Of a DNA stretch of 12,411 nucleotides, positions 1-6,126 are shown piece after piece. The first letter of the stretch is position 1. Each line of letters opens with the position of its first letter. The stretch comes from Candidatus Mcinerneyibacteriota bacterium (lineage in GTDB: Bacteria > AUK180 > JAQVHJ01): assembly GCA_030630935.1 (NCBI GenBank), contig DAOVMD010000040.1, positions 1 through 12,411 of the forward strand, given 5' to 3'. The position numbers and the translations under genes were made by a program. A model generated the notes under the pieces. It did no database searches. It saw only the letters and a list, made by a program, of their open reading frames with translations, and was not told where the DNA came from.

Positions 1-365
1 ACAACTTCTTTAATATTATACTTCTTTGCAATTTCGGTAACACCTGTTTTCTCATATAGTTCTTTAATATTTTTCCCAAATGCCGGTGAGTCACCGATTG
101 AAATTTCACAACCTATATCTTTAAATATCTCTACGACTGCTTCCATAAAAACCGGATGAGTTGTAACGGCTTTATCAGGGGAACGAGGAGAAAGGAGGTT
201 TGGGTTAATAAAAACTTTATCACCTTTCTTAACAGGAATATTTTCAAACCCTGAATAAACTAAACTCAGGATATTTATAATGTTCTCTTTTACTTCAGAA
301 AAAATATAGCCCCGGCTTTCCGCCAGGGCTACTTTGGAATTTTTTAATTTATTATCTATATCCAG
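1..365 (-). CDS. DUF362 family protein, N-terminal part (runs off the left window edge)
   Basis: The minus-strand reading is open from an in-frame TAA at 383-381 to base 1, giving about 121 residues. It resembles the N-terminus of DUF362 proteins: a KVALAESRGY strand near residue 11, GDKVFINPNLLSPR at about 48-61, TTHP at 68-71 and GDSP at 91-94. Members are often redox or iron-sulfur linked, but the C-terminal half, where a 4Fe-4S module may sit, is outside the window, so no function is assigned. The frame has no ATG, GTG or TTG before residue 74 (ATG), which would discard the conserved core. The best start is CTG at 365-363, six bases after a perfect AAGGAG. That AAGGAG overlaps the stop of the upstream lipoprotein gene, so the two are probably translationally coupled. 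ATT or ATA just upstream are less well spaced alternatives. Confidence 0.75.
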   Translation of the reverse strand, partial: MDIDNKLKNSKVALAESRGYIFSEVKENIINILSLVYSGFENIPVKKGDKVFINPNLLSPRSPDKAVTTHPVFMEAVVEIFKDIGCEISIGDSPAFGKNIKELYEKTGVTEIAKKYNIKEV

Positions 366-371
366 AATTAT

Positions 372-377
372 CTCCTT
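372..377 (-). promoter_or_regulatory. Shine-Dalgarno AAGGAG that fixes the CTG start of the DUF362 gene
   Basis: AAGGAG on the minus strand overlaps the TAA stop (378-376) of the lipoprotein gene and sits six bases before CTG at 365-363. It is the only strong ribosome-binding signal near the start of the conserved reading frame. Confidence 0.6.
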
Positions 378-1155
378 ATCTTAGCTCAGGATTCCCTCCA
401 TCAGTCTGGTATGCCCAGTCAAAGGTCATATAATGCAAGGTCGTTGCAAGATAATGTGAGGTTACCTGAATCTTTGCATAATTATTTGAGCCTGTCAGTA
501 TCACATAACAATGCCCGTCGATTACTTCAACTATACCGGTAGTAGACCAGCCGGTTGAAGGACCCCAATCAATCGCATCAAGCGAATTCTGATATCCCAT
601 ATCCTGAATACGGGCAAAATTATTTGCAACCAGGTAATAACCGCTTGTTCCAATATCATATTCAAAATAGAAATCATCTAAACCACCACCCGCTTCAACA
701 ACTGATTCAAATGCAAAATTGTATCCGCTCATATCGGGAACTGTCTCGCCCATACCTATTAATGTAACATTCTCTCCCGCGGGACGAGGTGTATCGAAAA
801 CCGACTCACGGCTCAGCTCACTTTCATTTCCGGAATAATCAAATGCTGCAACTGCATAGAAATATGTCTCTCCATTTGTTACATCATAATCAATATAGTA
901 GGTACCTCCAGTTGCATCCATAATATAATATGGACCATTATCATAATGACTCCAGTAAACATTGTAACCTGCTACATCAGGTTCAAAATTTTGATCCCAA
1001 TAGATCTCAACATAACCATCACCAGTAACACTAAAAACACCTGTGGGCGGGTTAGGTGGATAGATATCAGGGTCATCGTCTTCAATTACACAACTGCCAA
1101 AGAATAAGGAAATCGCCAGGATTCCTATTACCGAGATTAAAAAATGCTTTTTCAT
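376..1155 (-). CDS. Lipoprotein with an FN3 domain and a C-terminal beta-rich domain
   Basis: 259 residues, ATG start, with AAAGGAGG six bases upstream. Residues 1-21 form a signal peptide (KK, hydrophobic core) ending in LFFGSC, so Cys22 is the predicted lipidated residue and the protein should be anchored in the envelope. The next residues are acidic (EDDDPD), followed by a proline-rich linker. Residues about 34-123 read as a fibronectin type III domain (PPTGVFSV, VEIYWDQN, GYNVYWS, TYFYAVAAFDYSGNES). The last 100 residues are aromatic and beta-rich, with YAKIQVTS at 226-233 and a FDWAYQTDGGNPEL ending. This is faintly reminiscent of HmuY-like secreted domains, but no haem ligand or partner can be claimed. 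The gene is first of a two-gene unit with the DUF362 gene. The binding function is unknown. Confidence 0.85.
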   Translation of the reverse strand: MKKHFLISVIGILAISLFFGSCVIEDDDPDIYPPNPPTGVFSVTGDGYVEIYWDQNFEPDVAGYNVYWSHYDNGPYYIMDATGGTYYIDYDVTNGETYFYAVAAFDYSGNESELSRESVFDTPRPAGENVTLIGMGETVPDMSGYNFAFESVVEAGGGLDDFYFEYDIGTSGYYLVANNFARIQDMGYQNSLDAIDWGPSTGWSTTGIVEVIDGHCYVILTGSNNYAKIQVTSHYLATTLHYMTFDWAYQTDGGNPELR

Positions 1156-1177
1156 TTTAAGCCTCCTTTTTCTACTT

Positions 1178-1207
1178 ACTATATTAGCATAAACTATGCC
1201 ATCTCAA
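1178..1207 (-). promoter_or_regulatory. Sigma70-type promoter of the lipoprotein-DUF362 unit
   Basis: On the minus strand TTGAGA (1207-1202) and TATAGT (1183-1178) are separated by 18 bases, each matching consensus at five of six positions. The expected transcription start is about 10-15 bases before the AAAGGAGG of the lipoprotein gene. Confidence 0.5.
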
Positions 1208-1476
1208 TGAATGCCAATATTTCGATAGTTACCGAAGGCTCCCCAGAAGTTAAGAGTCTTGTAAGTACCTTATTCTTATACAAATTGTATAAATATGATA
1301 CAGAAAAGGGCTTTGCCGAAAGACAGATAAATCGAGCAATGTTTTGCTTTATATCTTTTTGATGCCACTTTAAAGAACAAAGAATTTTAATTAGATACAA
1401 TTAATTATGTATATATAGTATAGCATAGGAATGAAAATAAATCAACAAATAATTATATATACCTTTTATCAAAAAG

Positions 1477-1507
1477 AAAAAAAATTCTCCGCCCCGAAAA
1501 AACGGGG
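1477..1507 (-). terminator. Possible intrinsic terminator (CCCCG-T6-CGGGG then T-run)
   Basis: On the minus strand CCCCG (1507-1503), a six-T loop and CGGGG (1496-1492) form a five-pair GC stem. It is followed after seven bases by a run of eight T (1484-1477). The gap between stem and T-run makes it imperfect. If real it would end minus-strand transcription from the methyltransferase gene before the lipoprotein promoter. It could equally be part of a repeat. Confidence 0.3.
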
Positions 1508-1525
1508 TAACTCCGGACGCAGAGG

Positions 1526-1536
1526 GGGTTAAACCC
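1526..1536. repeat. Small palindrome GGGTT-A-AACCC
   Basis: GGGTT at 1526-1530 and AACCC at 1532-1536 are complementary around a single A. It is followed by CATTGCTATGCC. Too short to name, but it adds to the cluster of inverted repeats here. Confidence 0.4.
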
Positions 1537-1657
1537 ATTGCTATGCCTAATAATAATACTTTTCAAAGTACTAGCCTTCACACCTGTTCAGTTTGAACTG
1601 GCGCATGATTAAAGATAATAATGTTTTTGTATTTATATATGACAATTCTTTAATCTG

Positions 1658-1718
1658 TAAAACAACTGCTCTCGGTTCTCTGATATCTGTTCTCTGTTCA
1701 AGCAACAGAGTTGCTTGA
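1658..1718 (+). repeat. Interspersed repeat, copy A: 38-base core plus stem-loop
   Basis: The core at 1658-1695 matches 2840-2877 at 33 of 38 positions in the same orientation and contains the motif TATCTGTTCTCT. It is followed at once by a stem-loop: TCAAGCAAC (1698-1706), loop AGA, GTTGCTTGA (1710-1718), nine pairs. Copy B is also followed directly by a triloop hairpin, so core plus hairpin appears to be the unit. Confidence 0.75.
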
Positions 1719-1726
1719 GAATAGCA

Positions 1727-1831
1727 GGTCAGCGACCGTAAGGAGTAGATCTCGTATAATCCCGAAGTGAATTCTGGATAAACTCCAAGTATCGGGAGAA
1801 CTAAAGAGTAAGAAAACACGTAGGGTTTTCT
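1727..1831. repeat. Series of short stem-loops
   Basis: Three inverted repeats follow in succession. GGTC (1727-1730) and GACC (1734-1737) form around AGC. TCCCGA (1760-1765) and TCGGGA (1792-1797) enclose an inner TGGA-TAAAC-TCCA. AGAAAAC (1811-1817) and GTTTTCT (1825-1831) form around a seven-base loop. None has a following T-run on either strand, so they resemble repeat units rather than terminators. Confidence 0.5.
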
Positions 1832-1893
1832 ATTAAAAACTTATGAGAACCTTTTTAAAAAAGGAAAATATTTATTTAATTATATCAGATTGA

Positions 1894-2012
1894 TAGCGTA
1901 CCACGTTGGGTACGCTACTCCGGATTGAGATTGAGACCAAGTATTGAAAGCATTTAGTACAGTCTCGATCTGAGGTCTCGATCTTGAAACTGTTGTTTGC
2001 GAGAGCAAACAA
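1894..2012. repeat. Hairpin cluster overlapping the methyltransferase 3' end
   Basis: TAGCGTACC (1894-1902) and GGTACGCTA (1909-1917) form a perfect nine-pair stem with a six-base loop. GATTGAGACC (1929-1938) can pair with GGTCTCGATC (1974-1983) with one wobble. GTCTCGATC occurs twice at a 13-base period (1962-1970 and 1975-1983). TTGTTTGC (1993-2000) and GCAAACAA (2005-2012) form an eight-pair stem with a GAGA loop. The cluster runs across the stop codon of the methyltransferase reading frame, so the last residues of that protein come from this DNA. Confidence 0.65.
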
Positions 2013-2640
2013 TGGGGCGTGATTTGGAATCGGGTTGATAATTTTCCGAATAATTTTTATTGAGATTTCCAATATGTAAAATTTCAAAACCTACTTTATT
2101 TAAAAGTTGTTTATATTCAGCTAAGCCAAGATTACTCCAATACATTTCAGTTTTAAAAAAATCATCTTTTATATATGAAGGTTTTTCATCCTGGGTTAAT
2201 GTACAAAGGAAAAATCCATTTGGTTTTAGTGCATTATAGATTTTCTGAAAAAGTTTTTTATGTTCTTTTTTAGGGATGTGAAATATTGTATAATAACTGA
2301 CAATGGCATCATAAAATTTATTTTGTAATTCGAATTCCATAATATCAGCAGTAAAATAAACACTGCCGGGAACATTTTTTTTAGCCAGTTCAATTTGTTT
2401 TTCTGAAATATCTATACCCGTAACATTACCAAAATCAGAAAGAAATTGATCTATAGGAATACCGGTACCACAACCGATATCAAGAATGTTACAATTACTA
2501 TTCAGATGTTTAGTTAATAATTCCAGTGATGGTTCAAGTTCCTTCATCCTTACTAAATTGTACTGGTTTGTGCATTTATTATAACCACTTTTTACAATTT
2601 CTTTTCCATTTATGTTTTTATCATTTACTTCTTTATACAT
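1954..2640 (-). CDS. Class I SAM-dependent methyltransferase with a repeat-derived C-terminal tail
   Basis: 228 residues from ATG, with a modest GAGG five to six bases upstream. The Rossmann methyltransferase motifs are clear: ILDIGCGTG (52-60, SAM-binding motif I), GIDIS (75-79, acidic residue contacting ribose), FTADIMEF (96-103), FYDAIVSYYTIFHI (109-122, motif IV region) and LKPNGFFL (138-145). The substrate cannot be told from sequence; the layout is that of generic small-molecule or YjhP/UbiE-like enzymes. The fold should finish with two more strands, but beyond about residue 200 the sequence turns polar and arginine-rich and is encoded by the hairpin cluster at 1954-2030. The native end was probably lost or replaced. 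The gene has its own promoter and stands alone between two copies of an interspersed repeat. It may be functional without its last strands, or decaying. Confidence 0.85.
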   Translation of the reverse strand: MYKEVNDKNINGKEIVKSGYNKCTNQYNLVRMKELEPSLELLTKHLNSNCNILDIGCGTGIPIDQFLSDFGNVTGIDISEKQIELAKKNVPGSVYFTADIMEFELQNKFYDAIVSYYTIFHIPKKEHKKLFQKIYNALKPNGFFLCTLTQDEKPSYIKDDFFKTEMYWSNLGLAEYKQLLNKVGFEILHIGNLNKNYSENYQPDSKSRPIVCSRKQQFQDRDLRSRLY

Positions 2641-2715
2641 TTTACCTCAAGGTTAAATTATTTGGTGGTGATTCAAGTATCCTTACAACTAAACTCACCT
2701 TTAATCTCTTGGAAT

Positions 2716-2744
2716 ATTATATCAATATTTAAGGGTAATTGCAA
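2716..2744 (-). promoter_or_regulatory. Sigma70-type promoter of the methyltransferase gene
   Basis: On the minus strand TTGCAA (2744-2739), 17 bases, then TATAAT (2721-2716), a perfect -10. The predicted start near 2709 leaves a leader of about 70 bases before the ATG, with no obvious structure. The solitary gene therefore seems to carry its own promoter. Confidence 0.6.
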
Positions 2745-2784
2745 ATAAAATTTAAAAGAGCTAAAAAAAAGTTACCTTTATTAT

Positions 2785-2822
2785 AAGATTGCCGCGCTCC
2801 ACTTCGTTCCTCTCGCAATGAC
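2785..2822 (-). repeat. REP-like element of the ATTGCGAG...GGCAAT type
   Basis: Read on the minus strand it goes from GTCATTGCGAG through GGAACGAAGTGGAGCG to GGCAATCTT. ATTGC and GCAAT at 2788-2792 and 2815-2819 form the terminal inverted repeat. Elements of this shape (CATTGCGAGNNNNGAAG...GCAATCT) are familiar, highly repeated intergenic sequences in several bacterial groups; that is recognition by eye, not a search. It lies between the methyltransferase promoter and the end of the TPR gene. Confidence 0.65.
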
Positions 2823-2839
2823 AAATAAACGACTATCTA

Positions 2840-2890
2840 TAAAACGACTGCTTTCTGTTCTCTACTATCTGTTCTCTACAGCGCAGCTGT
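2840..2890 (+). repeat. Interspersed repeat, copy B: 38-base core plus stem-loop
   Basis: 2840-2877 matches copy A (1658-1695) at 33 of 38 bases, same orientation. It is followed by ACAGC (2878-2882), loop GCA, GCTGT (2886-2890). The hairpin abuts the TGA stop of the TPR gene (2892-2890), so the repeat has settled exactly at the gene's end without changing the protein. Confidence 0.75.
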
Positions 2891-4284
2891 CACTTATATG
2901 CGTCGAGGAATTTTCGAGCGAACTTCAAGTTTTCTTTTGCGACAATATTGGTGGGGTCGAGTTTCAATGCTTCCTCATACTTTTCCATTGCATTCTTCAG
3001 GTTTCCTTCTTTGAAGTATACGATTCCGAGATTAATATAAGCATCGACAAAGTTTGGTGAGAGTTGAATAACTTTTTTATATTCAATCTCTGCTTCTTTT
3101 CTTCTTTCTTCAAATAAATAAAGGTTTCCGAGGAAGTAATGTGCCTGCAGGTTATTTGTATTCAATTCAATTGCTTTTTGGAATTCACTAATTGCATCAG
3201 AATACATGCCTTTACTATCATAAACCATTCCGAGGTTGGAGTGGATAATATCAATATATGGATTTATATTAATTGCTTTTTCAAAATACTTAATTGCAGA
3301 CTCGAATATTCTCTTTTTGTAATATACCAGGGCGATATTACTAAATATTTCATAGTCATCCGGGCTGATTTCGAGTGCTTTCTTGAAATTTTCAAGTGCG
3401 TCGGCAAAATTCTCTAATTTATAATATACCAGTCCCAGGTTATTCAAGGCATATACATTATCATCTTCAATATTTAAAATTATCTCAAATTCTTCAATTG
3501 CTTGTTTATATTCTCTTTTTTTATAAAATACTCTTCCTAATAATTCATGTGTTTCGATATCATGGTAAGCGATCTCAATACTTTTCTTAAATGCTTTTAT
3601 ACACGATTCGAGGTCGCCTTTCCTATCATATAGAATTCCAATGCTTTTATATAATGCGGGATCATCATCAGTGAGAGAAATAGCTTTGTTCATGGATGAG
3701 ATTGCTTTATCATAGTCACCTTTTAATTTAAATATCTCACCGATTTTAACATAGATATCTCTATCCTTCGGGTTAATTTTAAATGCGAGTGAGAAGAATT
3801 TCAATGATTGATTAAAATCACCTTTCTGTAGGTTCAGGTTCCCAAGTTCTTTATAAATCTCAATATTATTTGGCACTAAGCTTAAAAGATATGTATAGGA
3901 TTGAATAGCCTTTTCGACTTCTCCCTTTTCTTTATAGACCTGGCAAATGATTTTAATTGCTTTTGTATCATTAGGATCCAGGTTAATAACTTCCTGATAT
4001 TCGGTTAAAGCTTCGTCAAACATTCCTTGTTTATAATATACCCAACCAAGATTAGAATGAACTTCTTTTTCCTTTTCAATTTCATCCAAGCTCGGTGGGG
4101 CATCTTCCGTTTCAGGTTCCGAAGTCAGTTCTTGAGGTGCTTCAATATTATCGAAGATTGAATCGAAGCCCAAGTCATTATCCCCTTCTGATTTGGGTGG
4201 AGAATTATCTTCCGAATTAGTTTGTTCAGAATTTAATTCTTCATTATTTTCCTGAGATTCTTGAAACTCGTTTTGATCTTCCAT
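2890..4284 (-). CDS. Cytoplasmic scaffold protein of eleven tandem TPRs
   Basis: About 464 residues. The first 70 or so are low-complexity and acidic (E, D, N, S, Q, P) with no signal peptide. The rest (residues 76-449 counted from the upstream TTG) is eleven tetratricopeptide repeats in exact 34-residue register. Each has the usual pattern, for example LGWVYYKQGMFDEALTEYQE and LGIVYFKEGNLKNAMEKYEE. TPR superhelices bind other proteins, so the likely role is a scaffold or adaptor. Its start lies 8 to 14 bases after the pilB stop, so the two are almost certainly co-transcribed and it may be a partner of the pilus ATPase. A TTG at 4290 lies two codons upstream in frame. I prefer the ATG at 4284 because neither has a strong ribosome-binding site. 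The gene ends against an interspersed repeat. Confidence 0.9.
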   Translation of the reverse strand: MEDQNEFQESQENNEELNSEQTNSEDNSPPKSEGDNDLGFDSIFDNIEAPQELTSEPETEDAPPSLDEIEKEKEVHSNLGWVYYKQGMFDEALTEYQEVINLDPNDTKAIKIICQVYKEKGEVEKAIQSYTYLLSLVPNNIEIYKELGNLNLQKGDFNQSLKFFSLAFKINPKDRDIYVKIGEIFKLKGDYDKAISSMNKAISLTDDDPALYKSIGILYDRKGDLESCIKAFKKSIEIAYHDIETHELLGRVFYKKREYKQAIEEFEIILNIEDDNVYALNNLGLVYYKLENFADALENFKKALEISPDDYEIFSNIALVYYKKRIFESAIKYFEKAININPYIDIIHSNLGMVYDSKGMYSDAISEFQKAIELNTNNLQAHYFLGNLYLFEERRKEAEIEYKKVIQLSPNFVDAYINLGIVYFKEGNLKNAMEKYEEALKLDPTNIVAKENLKFARKFLDAYK

Positions 4285-4298
4285 ATCCAATCCGGGAG

Positions 4299-5999
4299 TT
4301 AATCCTCATCAGCAGCAGTAACTCGATAAACTTCTGATAAAGTTGTCACTCCTTGTTTAAATTTATTAACAGCAGAAATCCTTAGAGTTGCAATACCTTT
4401 AGACATCATATGTCTCTTCATAACAGTTGCGGGTTCACCATTGATAATAAGTTCTTTTGTATCTTCGTAAATGGGAAAAACCTCGTAGATTGCAATCCTG
4501 CCTTTGTATCCTGAACCGTCGCAGAATGTACAACCTGCACCTTCATAGAAAGTAAGGTTCTTAATTTCTTCTTCCGTAATATGTAATTTTCCCAATTCCT
4601 TTCTTGGTATCTTCACGGGTGCTTTACATTTTTCACAGATCTTCCTCACCAATCTTTGAGCAAGTATCAGCACAACTGAAGACGCTATCATAAACGGTTC
4701 AACTCCCATATTAGAAAGCCTGGATATTGTAGCGGGAGCGTCATTTGTATGCAGGGTTGAAAGGACTAAGTGACCTGTCAATGCAGCTTTAATTGCAATC
4801 TCTGCAGTTTCATAATCCCTGATCTCACCAACCATAATAATATCAGGGTCCTGTCGAAGAAAAGCTCTTAATGCCGCTGCAAATGTTAACCCGACATCTG
4901 CATTAATCTGAACCTGGTTAATTCCTTTCAAGTTATACTCAACAGGGTCTTCTGAAGTCATGATATTTTCAGTAGTTTTATTAAGTGTAGATAATGCAGA
5001 ATATAGCGTTGTCGTTTTTCCCGAACCTGTAGGACCGGTAACTAATAACATTCCCCATGGAGTATGAATTGCCTTATTAAAATCTTCATACGGTTTCGTT
5101 TCAAAACCCAGTTTAGTAAGATCTAAAGAAAGATTACCTTTATCCAAAATTCTCATAACAATCTTTTCACCATGAATACAGGGGAGAATTGAAACCCTAA
5201 GGTCAACTTCTTTCCTTTTTAATTTAATTTTTATTCTACCGTCCTGTGGAATTCTTCTTTCGGCAATATCAAGCCTGGCCATAATTTTAAGACGAGTTGT
5301 AATCAGGTCTTTTAATTTCAAGGGCGGCTTATACTCTTCGAATAAAACTCCATCAACCCGATATCGAATACGCATCATTTTCTCATACGGTTCAATATGA
5401 ATATCAGAAGCTCCACGGTGTATCGCAGCAGTGATTATATTATTGACCAGCTTAATAATTGGAGCGTCTTCGGATAAGGTCTCCAACTTCCCGACATCAA
5501 CATCATCCGCCTCTTCAATAACTTCCATTGCTGTCTCTTCAAGATTATCCAGAACTTCAGTCAGTTCATTCTCCTTCTCATAATACTTATCCAAGGTCTC
5601 CAAAATCTGACTCTCGGGTGCAATGATCACCTCAACTTCACAATTAGTAATGAACCTGATATCTTGAACTGCATTGAAATCTGAAGGGTCAGAAACTGCA
5701 ACGGTTAAAACATTCCCGAACTTATCAATTGGAATCAAACTGTGCTTACGTGCAGTGTCACCGGGGATTAAGTCCTTAATCTGATTATCAATCTCGAAAT
5801 TTGAAAGGTCAATTGTAGGTAGGTTAAACTGTTTACCGAGGAAATTTACCAGCTTCTGCTCATCAAGAAAATCAAGCCTTATTAAGACTGACCCCAGCTT
5901 ATCACCGGGATTTTCTTTCTGTGACTTCAAAGCAGTTTCTAATTGCTTTTCTGTTATCAAACCGGAATTAATTAGTAATTGGCCTAATAACTTTGCCAA
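4299..5999 (-). CDS. pilB: Type IV pilus assembly / type II secretion ATPase (PilB/GspE family)
   Basis: 566 residues, the usual family length. The hexameric cytoplasmic motor drives pilin or pseudopilin assembly by ATP hydrolysis. Residues 1 to about 145 form an MshEN-type N-terminal domain (LGQLLINSGLIT, LGSVLIRLDFL, LPTIDL), which in some relatives binds cyclic di-GMP. The ATPase core follows: SDIHIEP (198-204), Walker A GPTGSGKTT (322-330), Asp box SEDPVE (349-354), Walker B DPDIIMVGEIRD (384-395), and His box LTGHLVLSTLHTND (407-420). Two CxxC pairs (455/458 and 490/493) form the zinc site typical of PilB and GspE. The start is TTG, supported by GGAGG five bases upstream and the canonical MAKLLGQLL beginning. 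It has its own consensus promoter and leads a two-gene unit with the TPR protein. No pilC, pilT or pilin is visible, so pilus and secretion roles cannot be separated. Confidence 0.95.
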   Translation of the reverse strand: MAKLLGQLLINSGLITEKQLETALKSQKENPGDKLGSVLIRLDFLDEQKLVNFLGKQFNLPTIDLSNFEIDNQIKDLIPGDTARKHSLIPIDKFGNVLTVAVSDPSDFNAVQDIRFITNCEVEVIIAPESQILETLDKYYEKENELTEVLDNLEETAMEVIEEADDVDVGKLETLSEDAPIIKLVNNIITAAIHRGASDIHIEPYEKMMRIRYRVDGVLFEEYKPPLKLKDLITTRLKIMARLDIAERRIPQDGRIKIKLKRKEVDLRVSILPCIHGEKIVMRILDKGNLSLDLTKLGFETKPYEDFNKAIHTPWGMLLVTGPTGSGKTTTLYSALSTLNKTTENIMTSEDPVEYNLKGINQVQINADVGLTFAAALRAFLRQDPDIIMVGEIRDYETAEIAIKAALTGHLVLSTLHTNDAPATISRLSNMGVEPFMIASSVVLILAQRLVRKICEKCKAPVKIPRKELGKLHITEEEIKNLTFYEGAGCTFCDGSGYKGRIAIYEVFPIYEDTKELIINGEPATVMKRHMMSKGIATLRISAVNKFKQGVTTLSEVYRVTAADED

Positions 6000-6004
6000 A
6001 ATAT

Positions 6005-6009
6005 CCTCC
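6005..6009 (-). promoter_or_regulatory. GGAGG ribosome-binding site that decides the TTG start of pilB
   Basis: GGAGG lies five bases before the TTG at 5999-5997. No ATG of the same frame lies near, and the family N-terminus begins here, so the rare start codon is well supported. Confidence 0.75.
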
Positions 6010-6028
6010 GTTTTTATAATATCTAAAT

Positions 6029-6057
6029 ATTATATCAAAAAATAAATTAAATGTCAA
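6029..6057 (-). promoter_or_regulatory. Perfect-consensus sigma70 promoter of pilB
   Basis: On the minus strand TTGACA (6057-6052), exactly 17 bases, TATAAT (6034-6029): all twelve consensus positions match with ideal spacing. The spacer is almost pure A/T. Transcription should start near 6022, leaving a leader of about 22 bases that carries the GGAGG. It indicates strong, sigma70-driven expression of the ATPase-TPR pair. Confidence 0.85.
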
Positions 6058-6091
6058 GAACTATTGAAATCTTTAAAAATTAAATGAACTG

Positions 6092-6114
6092 GTTCTTATA
6101 TTATTATAAAGAAC
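6092..6114 (-). terminator. Weak stem-loop after the propeller gene
   Basis: GTTCTTATA (6092-6100) can pair with TAT plus AAGAAC (6105-6107, 6109-6114), nine pairs around a TTAT loop with one bulged A. It lies just after the stop of the propeller protein gene and before the pilB promoter, where a terminator would be expected. But it is AT-rich and has no adjoining T-run. Confidence 0.25.
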
Positions 6115-6126
6115 ATTATTCCCTGT

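Larger units (their letters stand above)
1208..1953. other. Gene-poor, repeat- and hairpin-rich intergenic stretch
   Basis: No convincing gene on either strand. The short open readings here have no ribosome-binding site or recognisable domain, and several run through inverted repeats. About 1208-1470 is AT-rich and shows no clear structure. From 1480 onward there is a hairpin next to an A/T tract, a 38-base repeat whose second copy lies near 2840, and a string of short stem-loops (listed separately). It looks like accumulated repeat debris downstream of the methyltransferase gene. Confidence 0.6.

Noticed and set aside
1144-1400. Overlapping open readings on both strands (72 and 68 residues)
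   Set aside because: No ribosome-binding site, no domain, low-complexity residues, and they overlap each other and the lipoprotein promoter.
1480-1550. Riboswitch upstream of a gene
   Set aside because: No plus-strand gene follows, and on the minus strand it lies about 300 bases before the lipoprotein promoter; no known riboswitch core was recognised.
1571-1819. Minus-strand open reading of 82 residues
   Set aside because: It runs through repeat copy A and several stem-loops, so it is repeat DNA that happens to be open.
1846-1865. CCTTTTTAAAAAAGG as a terminator
   Set aside because: It is an A/T-run palindrome with no loop of usual size; such runs are frequent in this AT-rich DNA.
1658-2877. 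CRISPR array
   Set aside because: Only two imperfect copies of the core, over a kilobase apart, with a gene between and no regular spacers.
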